From contig JAMPIV010010585.1 of assembly GCA_024509875.1 (NCBI GenBank), positions 558,001-622,000 of the forward strand: a DNA stretch of 64,000 nucleotides, given 5' to 3'. Origin of the DNA: Oreohelix idahoensis (taxonomy: Eukaryota; Mollusca; Gastropoda; Stylommatophora; Oreohelicidae). The notes below the pieces were generated by a model. The model worked only from the letters and a program-made list of their open reading frames with translations. It searched no databases and was not told the origin of the DNA. Below are positions 1-11,228 of the stretch, piece after piece. Within the stretch, counting starts at the first letter, position 1. Every line of letters begins with the position of its first letter. The position numbers and the translations under genes are program-made.

Positions 1-1259
1 TTGCACTGGGCAGTAGCACAGTAGCAGAAGGCTGACAAGACCTCACTGAAGAGGAGATAGGAAGCGCAAAATGAACAAAATAAAGAAACCCTTATGAAAG
101 CCACACTTCAATGCCACTAGGCAAGTCCAAACATAAAATTTCCATGTCCAAACATAAAATTTCCACTAACGCTTTAAGAAGGGGGAGGGGGTTAAACCTA
201 AGCAGGCCAAGGTACACATAGCTGGCAACAAAACGGAGCTATAATTGGAACAAAGAAAAAGCGAATAGATTTCTCAGCTATTTGGCAAACCAACTGTTGA
301 CTGCGCATATGTATTGAGGTAGTGATTTATAATGATAACCATAAACAGAGCCCGTTTACTATATTGCATTATATGTTGAATCACACTTTACTTCACGATC
401 GCCATCCTGTCGCCCAACTCGCGATCGATGACAACATATTCGCCTTACTGCGTGTGCATCATCTACAATTATGTTTGCTCGCGCTCCACGTTTGTCGCAA
501 TCTTTTATGTTTCGAAAAAAAAGCTCGAAACAGGGTTAGTAATAAGGCTAGCGGTAGCAGTTATTTGGTTCTTTTTCTGTATTCGCATTCCAAGCCCCAT
601 GTTTTCATACCTTTACTCCGTTTTACGAAATGTCTGGGGTTTTTTTACAGTGCATTTTGCACGTAGATTAGCTAACACATTACATAACAATAACAGCCAG
701 TGCCTTTTTTAATGAATATTTGACTTGGCTAACATCCTACTACCAAGATAGCTTCATTACTTTCTACAAACCACAAGGTCTTTTATATTTGGACATACGC
801 CCTAATATAACCGACGGACCGTGAATCTAGGAGGTAAGACAAGACGAGGCAAATTTATTTATTTTTAATACTGCCAAGCAATGACTGTTATTCACAATAT
901 TGTCCCTGTGGTTCACAATCGACATTATTGGACACCGGGAAAACACATAGGGGGCCCAGTCTCCCTCAGCAAATGTAGAAGGGAATGAATACTGTTTTTA
1001 CGTCTAGCGCTCTGGTTGTATACATTCCTGATCCATTCTCTCAAACGCAATAGGGCCAAATTCCAGCAGTCTGAGTGATGTTGAATCAACGATTGCAGTT
1101 CATTCTCTAACAGGCCTCCTTACATTGTCCTTATTATCCAAACTCTGTCTCGACTGTGGGTGCTTTCGAGGGTGGTCTATCAGCTCTCTCATTGCTACGT
1201 ACTCCTGCGTGACCTGTACAATAGATTCACACAGTTTACTAAACGGTTGAGGTATTGTT
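1..1259. other. no gene recognised
   Basis: Mixed-composition DNA with short open frames only (longest about 114 codons, no recognisable motif). I see no TIR pair, target duplication or tRNA-like boxes. A short direct duplication (aaacataaaatttcca) is visible near 129-165. Confidence 0.5.
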
Positions 1260-1378
1260 GTTGACTCGAGTCAATCGACTCGGACTCGAGTGAGACTCGG
1301 ACTCGAGTCAACACAGCGACTCAATTCGAGACGACTTGAGATTTAGGCATTAGCGACTCGACTCGACTCGAGACTTGC
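1260..1378. repeat. degenerate GACTCG(A) short-repeat array
   Basis: The stretch is dominated by variants of GACTCG, GACTCGAG and GACTTG, several of them palindromic (GACTCGAGTC). A related array in the same orientation lies at 11229-11366. Removing the LTR element inserted at 1746-11003 brings the two arrays to about 600 bp apart, so they probably belong to one older repeat that the retrotransposon split. No family is assigned. Confidence 0.6.
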
Positions 1379-1740
1379 CAATTTTGGTGAAACCATTCGC
1401 CGTCCTAACTCACAATGCACTTATTATTAATTCGAAAAAAAAAAAAAACAATGCTCTTATGTTAAGCAATATCACCCAAACATTACAAGAATGTTATTGT
1501 GCAAACACATTTTACTTCACATTATCAAACATAATTGGACACTGTTGCTAGAAACACATCTCGAGACACAGCGACCATCAGAACAATAATATTCTTTGGC
1601 TTTGTAAACATGACCATCCCGCCTTTAGGGGAAATTACCGCGCGCATTTATTGGCGGACAAAACTAGAGCACGTGTCATTAACCTGTAAATTCGCTGAAG
1701 CTAAGATTTGGTGCTGATCAAGGGTATTATTCCATCCAAT
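1379..1740. other. left flank of LTR element insertion, no gene
   Basis: Unique-looking AT-rich DNA with a poly-A run near 1436-1448. It ends at the CCGTT target site (1741-1745). The pre-insertion sequence continues at 11009 with the poly-G tract. No coding signal is seen. Confidence 0.5.
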
Positions 1741-1745
1741 CCGTT

Positions 1746-4366
1746 TGTCGTAGATTTATGATAGGAGAATTAAGACTAGGGTTTGTCCCTTCTGAATAGG
1801 TTGGAATGAGTGACAGGTACGGTGAGAGCTGGTGAAAAAAAAACACAATAGAATTTCCCCACGTGAGATGATAGGATGTGATATAGAGGCTGTCTTTGAG
1901 AATCGAGATAATCTTCTCTCTCTCACCTATCTTCTACGACCGTTTTTAAAGGCGTCAGACAGTCTACACACAGATATATATATTAATATATCTCTATCTA
2001 CTCACGGGCACGCACATACACGTGACGACAGGTAAACACACAGACGTGGGAAAACTATAACACTGATTATACAGATAATTGGGATCGAGCTGACCAACGC
2101 ACTGATTTTTTTGTTCAAGAGAGATATTTTAATTATCATATCAAAATTTCTCACAACACCAAAAAAATTACATCAAGGAAAAAACATATACAAATAGTCA
2201 TAAAATTTAAGAAAATGCTACAAGGATGATAGCCCGTTAAAATCTTACTCTAGGTTTAGCCCACAGCCCCGTTAAGAGAACAGATGATGGCCCAAAAAGT
2301 TATAGATACGTAGGGTTGAGGCTAAGAGTTTTTCTTCTTTTCTCGTAAATGTATGCACAGAGTTGAATAATCTGATTTAGCCTAAGAAGTAAAGAAACTC
2401 TAGCAAATAGTAACAAATTCTGCAGGTTAAACAAAAAGAATTAAGACAGTAAATGGGTGACAATCTATAACTGTAAAATAACACTCTGATCTGCGTACAC
2501 TCATTCATTCAGCCATGGCCATGGGTACACAGTTATACTCACAACTTTGCTCGCTGCCTCTGGGAACATACTCAATTCTAGGACCCTCACACAGACCCGA
2601 AAATGCAGTCATCGACCAAGAAATCCCCAGTTCCAAAAGACGTACTGAACTTTCTGTCTCCGGGAACGATTCCTTGGGTGTTCTAATTTTTCGAATGTCT
2701 GATTAAGTCACATAAAATATTGTCCAGGCACGAAAGTTAGCAGAGCACAATGTCATTAGCTTTGGTTTCTAGAATTTAAGGAATGTCAGATCGGTGTCTA
2801 CTTTCAGGAAGTTACTATATTTGGTCACCACAGTACTAGTCAAAACTCTGTCGGAATGTTTCTGATCTTTGCTTGCCACAACGGGCTGAATTGTACTGAA
2901 GAGTTATTCTGGAAGAATTAATTCTGGCGCGAAGGCCTCTTACTTCATTTAACTGTTACAGTTCAGGTAATGAAAGTGATTTGTTTCTTCCCAAATAAAG
3001 TTCACGTACTAGAACGCTGGTAAAGTTGGGTACCACCGTTTCACTATATAAAAGAAAGAACACATATCAAATAATTTACATATATGTACTCAATATAACT
3101 TACATTTTAATAGCAAGCCTACAGCTTGACTTATATTTAAAACTTCCCATAAAATAAGTTATATTAAATAAATCAAACATCATGAATTAGAAAATACATA
3201 CGTATTTCGTCAACACTCAATGATGTATCTAGCGTTATAAGTTTAGTTTTTAAAATATATTCTCTCGTCTGATTATTTAGAAGTTAAATTACATTTCTTT
3301 ATTAACCGACTGAATTTAAGCAAGAAATATAATTTCTGTTTTCCACTGAAACGCGTCACTAGAAAATAATACAGACTATATAGATTAAGCCCTCTGTTCA
3401 AAAGAACTAGTTTAAAATTAAATCGGCGATTTAACACTTAATCACTTCACAAAATTTCAGAGAACTACTATATAATATTTACCTCAAAACAAAGCACTAC
3501 AGGATATCGCACAATTAAGAATTTTTACGCTCATATTTATGGAAGTCTAGAAGTTCGACAAATTGTCGCAACAAACTAAGAAACTTCGCTTATACAGCTC
3601 TACTCTTCGCGAACCACCTGTCTACTGCGATTTATTGAGAAGAATGAAAATAAAGTTTCAAACTAGGTTAATATTTTAAAATCAGACAAAGGATGAACTA
3701 TTTCCCCCGCCCCGATCTCTCCCCCTTCTCATAACAGCTACGTTTAACTTAGAGGCGTGTCGTAACTGCCACCAGGGCGATTACGCACCTGCGTTGACAA
3801 ACTGACCGGGAAAAGCGCGTGTCAGTTGCAAATCTCAGACAACCGTCTGCCGTGCCACGAGTAATCTCACCCTTCGTTTAACAAACTGACCGAGAAACGT
3901 GCGTGTTAATTTCAAAGGTAGACAACTTGTCTGAAAGGCAGGGCAGTTTTCACACTACAAGCTGACCATGGCCCGTGGAGCATGAGTGTCATATGCGAAA
4001 AACCAGACCCTCTGTCTGCCTGCCCGTTCGGGCGGAGTGAATTTTCACACTACGGCCCAGAACTCGGCCGAAGAAACCACTGTCCCCGTGGGAACAGCAG
4101 ACAGCTGTCGGCTCTCCCGGTCTGACGGAATGCATTATAACGCTTCTCGTCTGACTGACATCCACGTAATACCATCTAGTGCGATACTCAGTTTTGAGAA
4201 ACAAAACCGGTAAGGTTTAAAAATACTGAACAAAATATTTTTCGCAACCGAGTGATGCGAAAAATACAGGAAAAACAAGTATGGAAAGATAATAAAATGA
4301 AAGGATTAGGGTGAGAGAATAGGAAGAAGATGTAGGTAATTTAATGACATAAAGACCTACGTGACA
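1746..4366 (-). repeat. 3' LTR of element 1
   Basis: A 2621-bp terminal repeat, near-identical to 8374-11003. Differences include a shorter (TA)n tract near 1975-1985 and scattered single-base changes. In element sense it begins TGTCACGTAG at 4366 and ends CTACGACA at 1746. An LTR of this size is unusually long for a gypsy element. Short frames inside it (for example 2515-2706 and 3986-4213) recur identically in the other LTR but resemble no known protein, so they are not called as genes. Confidence 0.93.
3790..3936 (-). repeat. imperfect tandem duplication inside the LTR
   Basis: Two related units of about 55 bp lie at about 3793-3848 and 3875-3933. They share ACAAACTGACCG, GCGTGT and an AGACAACnnGTCTG-type inverted pair. 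The second LTR carries the same pair at about 10433-10572. Repeats of this kind in an LTR often serve as regulatory-protein binding sites, but that role is inference. Confidence 0.6.
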
Positions 4367-4382
4367 GGACGTCCCCCCTTAA
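4367..4382 (-). promoter_or_regulatory. polypurine tract of element 1
   Basis: In element sense the bases just before the 3' LTR read TTAAGGGGGGACGTCC. The AAGGGGGGA core is a typical polypurine tract priming plus-strand DNA. It ends a few bases before the LTR terminus TGTCAC, somewhat further away than usual. Confidence 0.6.
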
Positions 4383-4479
4383 GATATGGAAGCACTCCAT
4401 GTCTACGTTATGGAATTAAATTTCCTATATCCGTAGCTTCAGGGTGTCTGTCCTCTTCCCTCTCATCTCTCTCCAATTC

Positions 4480-5694
4480 CTACTCAAGTCTACACCCCAA
4501 AGTTTCCTTCCTCTGGAATGTCTCCCATGCGCGCTTGAAAGAGCGTCGCCGCTTCTGACATTTTTGAAAGATTTCTTGTGATAGCGGTGGAATATCCCTG
4601 CCACTATCATCATCTTCGTCAGCTCTGGCGATCGTCAGGAGATGGTCGGAGGTTGGCACTGGTCTTTCCAAGTATCTCTTTAAGAGATTTAAATGGAAAA
4701 CCTTCTCCTTTCCTTGAATAGAGATCTGGTAGTTAGCCTTAGAAATCTTTTTCAGGACGGTAAACGGCCCTTGCCATCCGATCTTCAGTTGGTTGTTCTC
4801 GGTAGGGAGTAACACCAAAACTTTCTCTCCTGCTTCCAGTTCTCTCTCTTTCGCGACTTTCCTGTATCGGTTAGCGTGCTTTGTGCGAGCTCGCTTAAAG
4901 TTAGTCGTTGCTAGGTCCCACCCTAGTTTCAACCTTTCCTTTAAAACCGACACATATTTATTGGCTGAGACAACTGTCTCATCAGCCTTCTCGTCTGTCA
5001 GAGACTGAAGTAAGGCTTCAAGCGGGCCCTTAATGGGTCTGCCGAATAAGAGTGTCGCTGGCGGAAATCCTGTGGAAGTATGAGGAGATTCTCTGTAGCC
5101 AAATAAAGCTCCAGGAATACAAAGGTCCCAATCTTCAGGTTTCACTTGTGCCAGTTTACTTAGCATCATGGTGAGGTTTCCATTTGCACGCTCCACGAGC
5201 CCATTTCCGGCCGGAGTATATGGCTTAGTGTGGATGTGTTGGGTCCTCAAGATCTTAACGATCTCATCCATCAACAGGTTTCGGTATGGAGATCCGTTAT
5301 CCGTCAACACTTGCTGCGGGAATCCCAACCGAGTGAAAATCTGCACGAGGGCTTCTGCGACATGCTTGGCATCTGCGCATGTTAGCGGGATAGCTTCTGC
5401 CCGTAAAGTGCATGTATCGACTAAGGTCAGGATAAACCTTTTCCTTCTTTTAGTCCTTTCGAAAGGCCCTAAAATGTCGATCACAACCCGTTCGAATGGT
5501 GTTCCCATTATTGGCATTTCACCCAAAGAGACTGGGGGTGCCCGTTGTTTGGGTGGCATACGTTGGCACTGGGCACAGGATTTGACATATCTGATAATAT
5601 CAGTATTTACTCCTGGCCACCAATAATGAGTGGTTATACGTTGGTTTGTGGCGTTCTGTCCCATATGTCCGCTAAAGGGAAGAGAGTGCCCCAT
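4480..5694 (-). CDS. integrase domain of element 1
   Basis: This gypsy-type integrase joins retroelement cDNA to host DNA in the nucleus. The 404-codon frame begins inside the HHCC zinc-binding domain (His3, His10, Cys40, Cys43). The catalytic core follows with Asp73, Asp132 and Glu168, a DD35E arrangement, all intact. The C-terminal part has the GYRE...FGR and GWQGPFTVLKK regions typical of the family. The annotated Met is not the biological start: the same frame stays open upstream to about 5790 and includes residues expected just before HHCC, joined to Gag-protease by a frameshift. The product would therefore be made as part of a polyprotein. The frame stops at 4480 with no RT following. 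Element 2 has the homologous C-terminus directly followed by RT, which supports a deletion of RT-RNase H here. Confidence 0.9.
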   Translation of the reverse strand: MGHSLPFSGHMGQNATNQRITTHYWWPGVNTDIIRYVKSCAQCQRMPPKQRAPPVSLGEMPIMGTPFERVVIDILGPFERTKRRKRFILTLVDTCTLRAEAIPLTCADAKHVAEALVQIFTRLGFPQQVLTDNGSPYRNLLMDEIVKILRTQHIHTKPYTPAGNGLVERANGNLTMMLSKLAQVKPEDWDLCIPGALFGYRESPHTSTGFPPATLLFGRPIKGPLEALLQSLTDEKADETVVSANKYVSVLKERLKLGWDLATTNFKRARTKHANRYRKVAKERELEAGEKVLVLLPTENNQLKIGWQGPFTVLKKISKANYQISIQGKEKVFHLNLLKRYLERPVPTSDHLLTIARADEDDDSGRDIPPLSQEIFQKCQKRRRSFKRAWETFQRKETLGCRLE

Positions 5695-5726
5695 TTCTAG
5701 GATTTGGCTTCTGTACTGTTTCGGTA

Positions 5727-7568
5727 CTAGGAGCTGGTTGTAACCTTGGTCAGGCTTGCCCGTTCTCCGATAAAGTACGCCATCCTTGAAAAAATGTCCC
5801 CGTGCTGTTTGGGTTCCTTAGCCATGGGCAGTTTCCTAAAGCAGGGTGCCAAAGTAGGGTCCTTGTATTGCGCTTCTTTAAGTTCCATAGGTAACAAATT
5901 AGGCGCAGGCTCCCGTTCCTTCTTGGTTTGCCCTCTTGTAGTTACTGCTGCCACAATCGGCTCTTCCAGTTTCCCAATACACACGTATCTCCCGCCAAGT
6001 ATGACTGGGTAGATGGGATCATCCATAACAGCCGCTTTGATCACACCTCTGACGAAATCAGAGTGGATCTCCACCAATGCGATGGGAAGCGCTGTAGGTG
6101 CATCACTCTTACGAACTCCACAAAGTTGGACGGTCTCTGCTGTCTCTTGACCGGGTTTGACCAGGTTTCTGGCAACAATGCAATCATAAGAAAGCCCCGT
6201 GTCAAATAAGCAAGAAGTTTGAGAACCGTTCAAAGTAACAGTACCTCGCGTTGAGGGTGTATCCCCAACAGGTTGGGAATCACTGTCAATAATTCCACCT
6301 TGCGAGACTGTTAATAAGCATCCGATGCGTTTCGGCTCGGTGTGCTCGGTCTGATCATATGTCCCGTGCTCAGGGGTTCTCCCTTTGCCACCTTGACCTT
6401 TCTGGCTACGCTGCCATGTAGGGCGGTCGGGTTGATCAGACTGTTTGGGGTGGTTGGGGTACTTGTTCTTGTAGAACTTGGATTTTTCAGGAGGGGGGTT
6501 TTGAGGTCCAGTTTCTCTGTGGTTATTTTGGTTAGAAGCCTGAGAAGATTGCTCTAGGTTATGTTTTCGAAAATGCTCCTCTGTCGGTTTCCGCTTAGTG
6601 GCCGGTAGTTTAGCCAACGCATTGTGATAACGCTCAGACTTTTCCAAAATGTCTTCAAGTTTTTCTGCCCCCTGCTCAGCGAGAAATCTCCGGGTATCCG
6701 CAGACAATGTGTTCTTTATTTGTTCTGTTAAAACAAATTCCTCAAGACCTTCATAGGTAGAGGGGAGCTGTGAGAGCTCTAGGCACTTTGTCAGATAACC
6801 CTTCAAACGAGACGAGAACTGCTGAAAAGTTTCAGAATTCTCTTTCCGGCTGTTGCGAAACAGTTGCAAAAATTTGCGAGCGTTCATTTCAAAGCGCTCC
6901 AGTAACGCTTTCTTCAACAGATTATAGTTGTCTTGTTGGCTGCTTTCCAGTTTGGCGTAAACATCATACGCAGAACTTTTCAAAGCCTGGGAAAGCTTCA
7001 TGTTCCAACGCGACCTCTCTAAACCGTACAGAGTTGCAATTTTCTCAAATTTTTCTAGCCAAGTGTCAATCTTCTCATTTGGACAAGGGAAAGATTCTAG
7101 CGGAAAAGACATAGCAGTGAGATGGGTGGATTGAGTGTTAGAAGGATCAGTTAAGGAAGAATGAGGAGAAGACTCTCCATTGCTGGAGGTAGAGGCAGCA
7201 CTACGACTTTGAAGTTCTAGAGCTTTAAGAGCCAACTCATGTTGTCTCTCCTTCTCTCTTTCCTCTCTCTCCTCTCTCTCCTTCTCATGCTGTCTCTCCT
7301 TCTCTTTTTCCTCATGCTGTCTCTCCTTCTCTCTTTCTCTCTCCCTGCGGATTTCCATTTCCTCATCCATCTTCCTCTGCTGTAATAGCCGGTCTTCCGC
7401 TTCTTTCCTCTCCGCTGCTTCTTCTTTCCTCTTTAGTTCTTCTTCTTTCCTCTCCGCATCATATCTCTAAAGTTCGTCCCTGACAAAAGCTTTCGCTTCT
7501 TCTCCTTCCAGTCCCTCCTCTCTCGCTTCGTCCCTGAGAAGTTGTCTAAGCTTTGCCCTCTCGGCCAT
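5727..7568 (-). pseudogene. gag-protease of element 1 with in-frame TAG
   Basis: Gag forms the particle that packages element RNA, and the protease processes the polyprotein. The likely start is the ATG at 7566-7568, since it lies in frame with the rest and opens a coiled-coil-like, Arg/Glu-rich leader. After 33 codons a TAG (7467-7469) interrupts the frame. The uninterrupted part runs from ATG 7370 to 5727 (547 codons): a charged repetitive N-terminus, a gag core with the LYGLERSRW...KLSQAL pattern also found in element 2, then a pepsin-like protease with CLFDTG near residue 392 and VILGG near the end. No CCHC zinc knuckle is visible, unlike element 2. The frame leaves the integrase register at a T6 run near 5788-5795. 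Whether the TAG is read through or inactivating is unknown. Confidence 0.85.
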
Positions 7569-8233
7569 ATTATGTCAGTGACTGAGACTAGTGGAGAAAA
7601 AAACTAGGAAAAAGGATACACTGGTTCCTACCACTTACGAGAAAAAAATTTCCAAAAATTTAAAAGATGATATCCTTAACCCTGGGATACCTCCTCCAAA
7701 TAAAATCTAACTATCGCTGCTATTAATCGGCAATAAAGCACCTAATGCAAAACACGACTACGCCAACTAAATGGTAGTTAAGATTACTTCTGAAAAATAA
7801 GTTGCTACAGTGGAAACAAAATAATTATTGTAAAAATTAAAGAGAAAAATAATCCCTTAATTATAAAATCCACTCTCAAGTTTACCCCTGAAGACAGTTC
7901 GGGTGAGGGAGGCAATTAATCTGGACGAATAGTCCGAAACGCACTCCTTAGCTTTGCTCAAACACCTACCTGCTTCAGAACCCTTGTGAATGTTATACAC
8001 TCACAAAACTTTACCAGCGTTTAGTATTACAAATCAACAATAACATATATTCCGACAAAATCCACCTGTAACTCAAATGTATATTATTCAAAATGCTGTG
8101 GAAAAAAAAACTTATTAGTTTGTGTGGTCAGCACGCCCGTAAACAGATCGTTAGTCTAGGGGATAAATTATTTTTAAAAGATACAAAACTCACAAGACAT
8201 CACACTCTTACTCTATTTCAGTATAAAGAATCT
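7569..8233 (-). other. untranslated leader of element 1
   Basis: AT-rich internal leader between the primer-binding region and the gag start. No open frame or motif is seen. It probably carries packaging and dimerisation signals, which cannot be recognised from sequence alone. Confidence 0.5.
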
Positions 8234-8373
8234 TAAGTTCAAAATCCAGATAGACGAGTCCACCTTTGTCGTACTCGTCTTCCTATTCTAAGTTCAAAAA
8301 TCCGTCGGGTGAGGCCACATTTGTCGTATCGCCTTAGGATTTTGGGTTCAATTCCCGGTAACGAGCGACCATT
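8234..8373 (-). promoter_or_regulatory. primer-binding region: three tandem tRNA-3'-end-like segments
   Basis: Next to the 5' LTR, plus-strand bases 8344-8373 read like a tRNA 3' end (GGGTTCAATTCCC ... GAGCGACCA) followed by TTTGTCGTA, so in element sense they form a primer-binding site beginning TGG. Two further segments of the same design, TTCAAAA-ATCC ... CCAC followed by TTTGTCGTA, end at 8273 and 8328, giving spacings of 55 and 52 bp. The spacing from the TTC loop to CCA is one to two bases longer than in a standard tRNA, so I do not name the tRNA. The tandem arrangement is clear. Its function is inference. Confidence 0.65.
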
Positions 8374-11003
8374 TGTCGTAGATTTATGATTGGAGAATTA
8401 AGACTAGGGTTTGCCCCTTCTGAATAGGTTGGAATGAGTGACAGGTACGGTGAGAGCTGGTGAAAAAAAAAAAAACAATAGAATTTCCCCACGTGAGATG
8501 ATAGGATGTGATATAGAGGCTGTCTTTGAGAATCGAGATAATCTTCTCTCTCTCACCTATGTTCTACGGCCGTTTTTAAAGGCGCCAGACAGTCTACACA
8601 CAGATATATATATATATATTAATATATCTCTATCTACTCACGGGCACGCACATACACGTGACGACAGGTAAACACACAGACGTGGGAAAACTATAACACT
8701 GATTATACAGATAATTGGGATCGAGCTGACCAACGCACTGATTTTTTTGTTCAAGAGAGATATTTTAATTATCATATCAAAATTTCTCACAACACCAAAA
8801 AAATTACATCAAGGAAAAAACATATACAAATAGTCATAAAATTTAAGAAAATGCTACAAGGATGATAGCCCGTTAAAATCTTACTCTAGGTTTAGCCCAC
8901 AGCCCCGTTAAGAGAACAGATGATGGCCCAAAAAAGTTATAGATACGTAGGGTTGAGGCTAAGAGTTTTTCTTCTTTTCTCGTAAATGTATGCACAGAGT
9001 TGAATAATCTGATTTAGCCTAAGAAGTAAAGAAACTCTAGCAAATAGTAACAAATTCTGCAGGTTAAACAAAAAGAATTAAGACAGTAAATGGGTGACAA
9101 TCTATAACTGTAAAATAACACTCTGATCTGCGTACACTCATTCATTCAGCCATGGCCATGGGTACACAGTTATACTCACAACTTTGCTCGCTGCCTCTGG
9201 GAACATACTCAATTCTAGGACCCTCACACAGACCCGAAAATGCAGTCATCGACCAAGAAATCCCCAGTTCCAAAAGACGTACTGAACTTTCTGTCTCCGG
9301 GAACGATTCCTTGGGTGTTCTAATTTTTCGAATGTCTGATTAAGTCACATAAAATATTGTCCAGGCACGAAAGTTAGCAGAGCACAATGTCATTAGCTTT
9401 GGTTTCTAGAATTTAAGGAATGTCAGATCGGTGTCTACTTTCAGGAAGTTACTATATTTGGTCACCACAGTACTAGTCAAAACTCTGTCGGAATGTTTCT
9501 GATCTTTGCTTGCCACAACGGGCTGAATTGTACTGAAGAGTTATTCTGGAAGAATTAATTCTGGCGCGAAGGCCTCTTACTTCATTTAACTGTTACAGTT
9601 CAGGTAATGAAAGTGATTTGTTTCTTCCCAAATAAAGTTCACGTACTAGAACGCTGGTAAAGTTGGGTACCACTGTTTCACTATATAAAAGAAAGAACAC
9701 ATATCAAATAATTTACATATATGTACTCAATATAACTTACATTTTAATAGCAAGCCTACAGCTTGACTTATATTTAAAACTTCCCGTAAAATAAGTTATA
9801 TTAAATAAATCAAACATCATGAATTAGAAAATACATACGTATTTCGTCAACACTCAATGATGTATCTAGCGTTATAAGTTTAGTTTTTAAAATATATTCT
9901 CTCGTCTGATTATTTAGAAGTTAAATTACATTTCTTTATTAACCGACTGAATTTAAGCAAGAAATATAATTTCTGTTTTCCACTGAAACGCGTCACTAGA
10001 AAATAATACAGACTATATAGATTAAGCCCTCTGTTCAAAAGAACTAGTTTAAAATTAAATCGGCGATTTAACACTTAATCACTTCACAAAATTCTAGAGA
10101 ACTACTATATAATATTTACCTCAAAACACAGCACTACAGGATATCTCACAATTAAGAATTTTTACGCTCATATTTATGGAAGTCTAGAAGTTCGACAAAT
10201 TGTCGCAACAAACTAAGAAACTTCGCTTATACAGCTCTACTCTTCGCGAACCACCTGTCTACTGCGATTTATTGAGAAGAATGAAAATAAAGTTTCAAAC
10301 TAGGTTAATATTTTAAAATCAGACAAAGGATGAACTATTTCCCCCGCCCCGATCTCTCCCCCTTCTCATAACAGCTACGTTTAACTTAGAGGCGTGTCGT
10401 AACTGCCACCAGGGCGATTACGCACCTGCGTTGACAAACTGACCGGGAAAAGCGAGTGTCAGTTGCAAATCTCAGACAACCGTCTGCCGTGCCACGAGTA
10501 ATCTCACCCTTCGTTTAACAAACTGACCGAGAAACGTGCGTGTTAATTTCAAAGGTAGACAACTTGTCTGAAAGGCAGGGCAGTTTTCACACTACAAGCT
10601 GACCATGGCCCGTGGAGCATGAGTGTCATATGCGAAAAACCAGACCCTCTGTCTGCCTGCCCGTTCGGGCGGAGTGAATTTTCACACTACGGCCCAGAAC
10701 TCGGCCGAAGAAACCACTGTCCCCGTGGGAACAGCAGACAGCTGTCGGCTCTCCCGGTCTGACGGAATGCATTATAACGCTTCTCGTCTGACTGACATCC
10801 ACGTAATACCATCTAGTGCGATACTCAGTTTTGAGAAACAAAACCGGTAAAGTTTAAAAATACTGAACAAAATATTTTTCGCAACCGAGTGATGCGAAAA
10901 ATACAGGAAAAACAAGTATGGAAAGATAATAAAATGAAAGGATTAGGGTGAGAGAATAGGAAGAAGATGTAGGTAATTTAATGACATAAAGACCTACGTG
11001 ACA
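8374..11003 (-). repeat. 5' LTR of element 1
   Basis: A 2630-bp repeat, about 99.5% identical by eye to 1746-4366. It begins at the TG after the primer-binding region and ends in CA before the CCGTT duplication. It should hold the promoter and the start of the element RNA. I could not place a convincing TATA box on the element strand. Confidence 0.92.
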
Positions 11004-11015
11004 CCGTTGTAGACG

Positions 11016-11016
<1 letters not shown>

Positions 11017-11057
<41 letters not shown>
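11017..11057. repeat. poly-G tract, 41 G
   Basis: An uninterrupted run of G on the plus strand, eight bases after the target duplication of element 1. Such runs can form quadruplexes and are prone to length error in assemblies. Confidence 0.95.
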
Positions 11058-11058
<1 letters not shown>

Positions 11059-11228
11059 ATGCTTGAGAATATATTTCTAAGTGGAATAAAAAGTCAGTAA
11101 ATAAAATAGTAAAAATACTAAAATATATATTATTATTTTCATTATTATTTGTATTGATCGATGTAATTGTTCGATAAAGCGCGATTGCGGCTATAAACAG
11201 TGAAACAGTGTTAGTTCTAAAATGAGAA

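Larger units (their letters stand above)
1746..11003 (-). mobile_element. Ty3/gypsy LTR retrotransposon, element 1 (gag-PR-IN, lacks RT/RNase H)
   Basis: A complete insertion on the minus strand. Two direct LTRs (1746-4366 and 8374-11003) begin and end TG...CA and are flanked by a perfect 5-bp duplication CCGTT (1741-1745 and 11004-11008). The 4.0-kb interior contains, in element sense, tRNA-like primer-binding segments, Gag-protease, integrase and a polypurine tract. Integrase ends about 110 bp before the 3' LTR, so there is no room for reverse transcriptase or RNase H. The related element 2 (30990-43316) places RT after IN, the pol order described for Gmr1-type elements, so here everything downstream of IN is missing. 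By eye the LTRs differ at about 14 substitutions plus small indels over 2.6 kb, which indicates a recent insertion. It was presumably mobilised by enzymes supplied in trans. Confidence 0.93.

Noticed and set aside
2515..2706. 63-codon frame, repeated exactly at 9152-9343, as a conserved small gene
   Set aside because: It lies inside the two near-identical LTRs, so identity reflects LTR homogeneity, not selection. There are no motifs.
3045..3054. TATATAAAAG as the promoter of element 1
   Set aside because: It is on the strand opposite to the element's coding strand. At most it would be an antisense promoter, and there is no other support.
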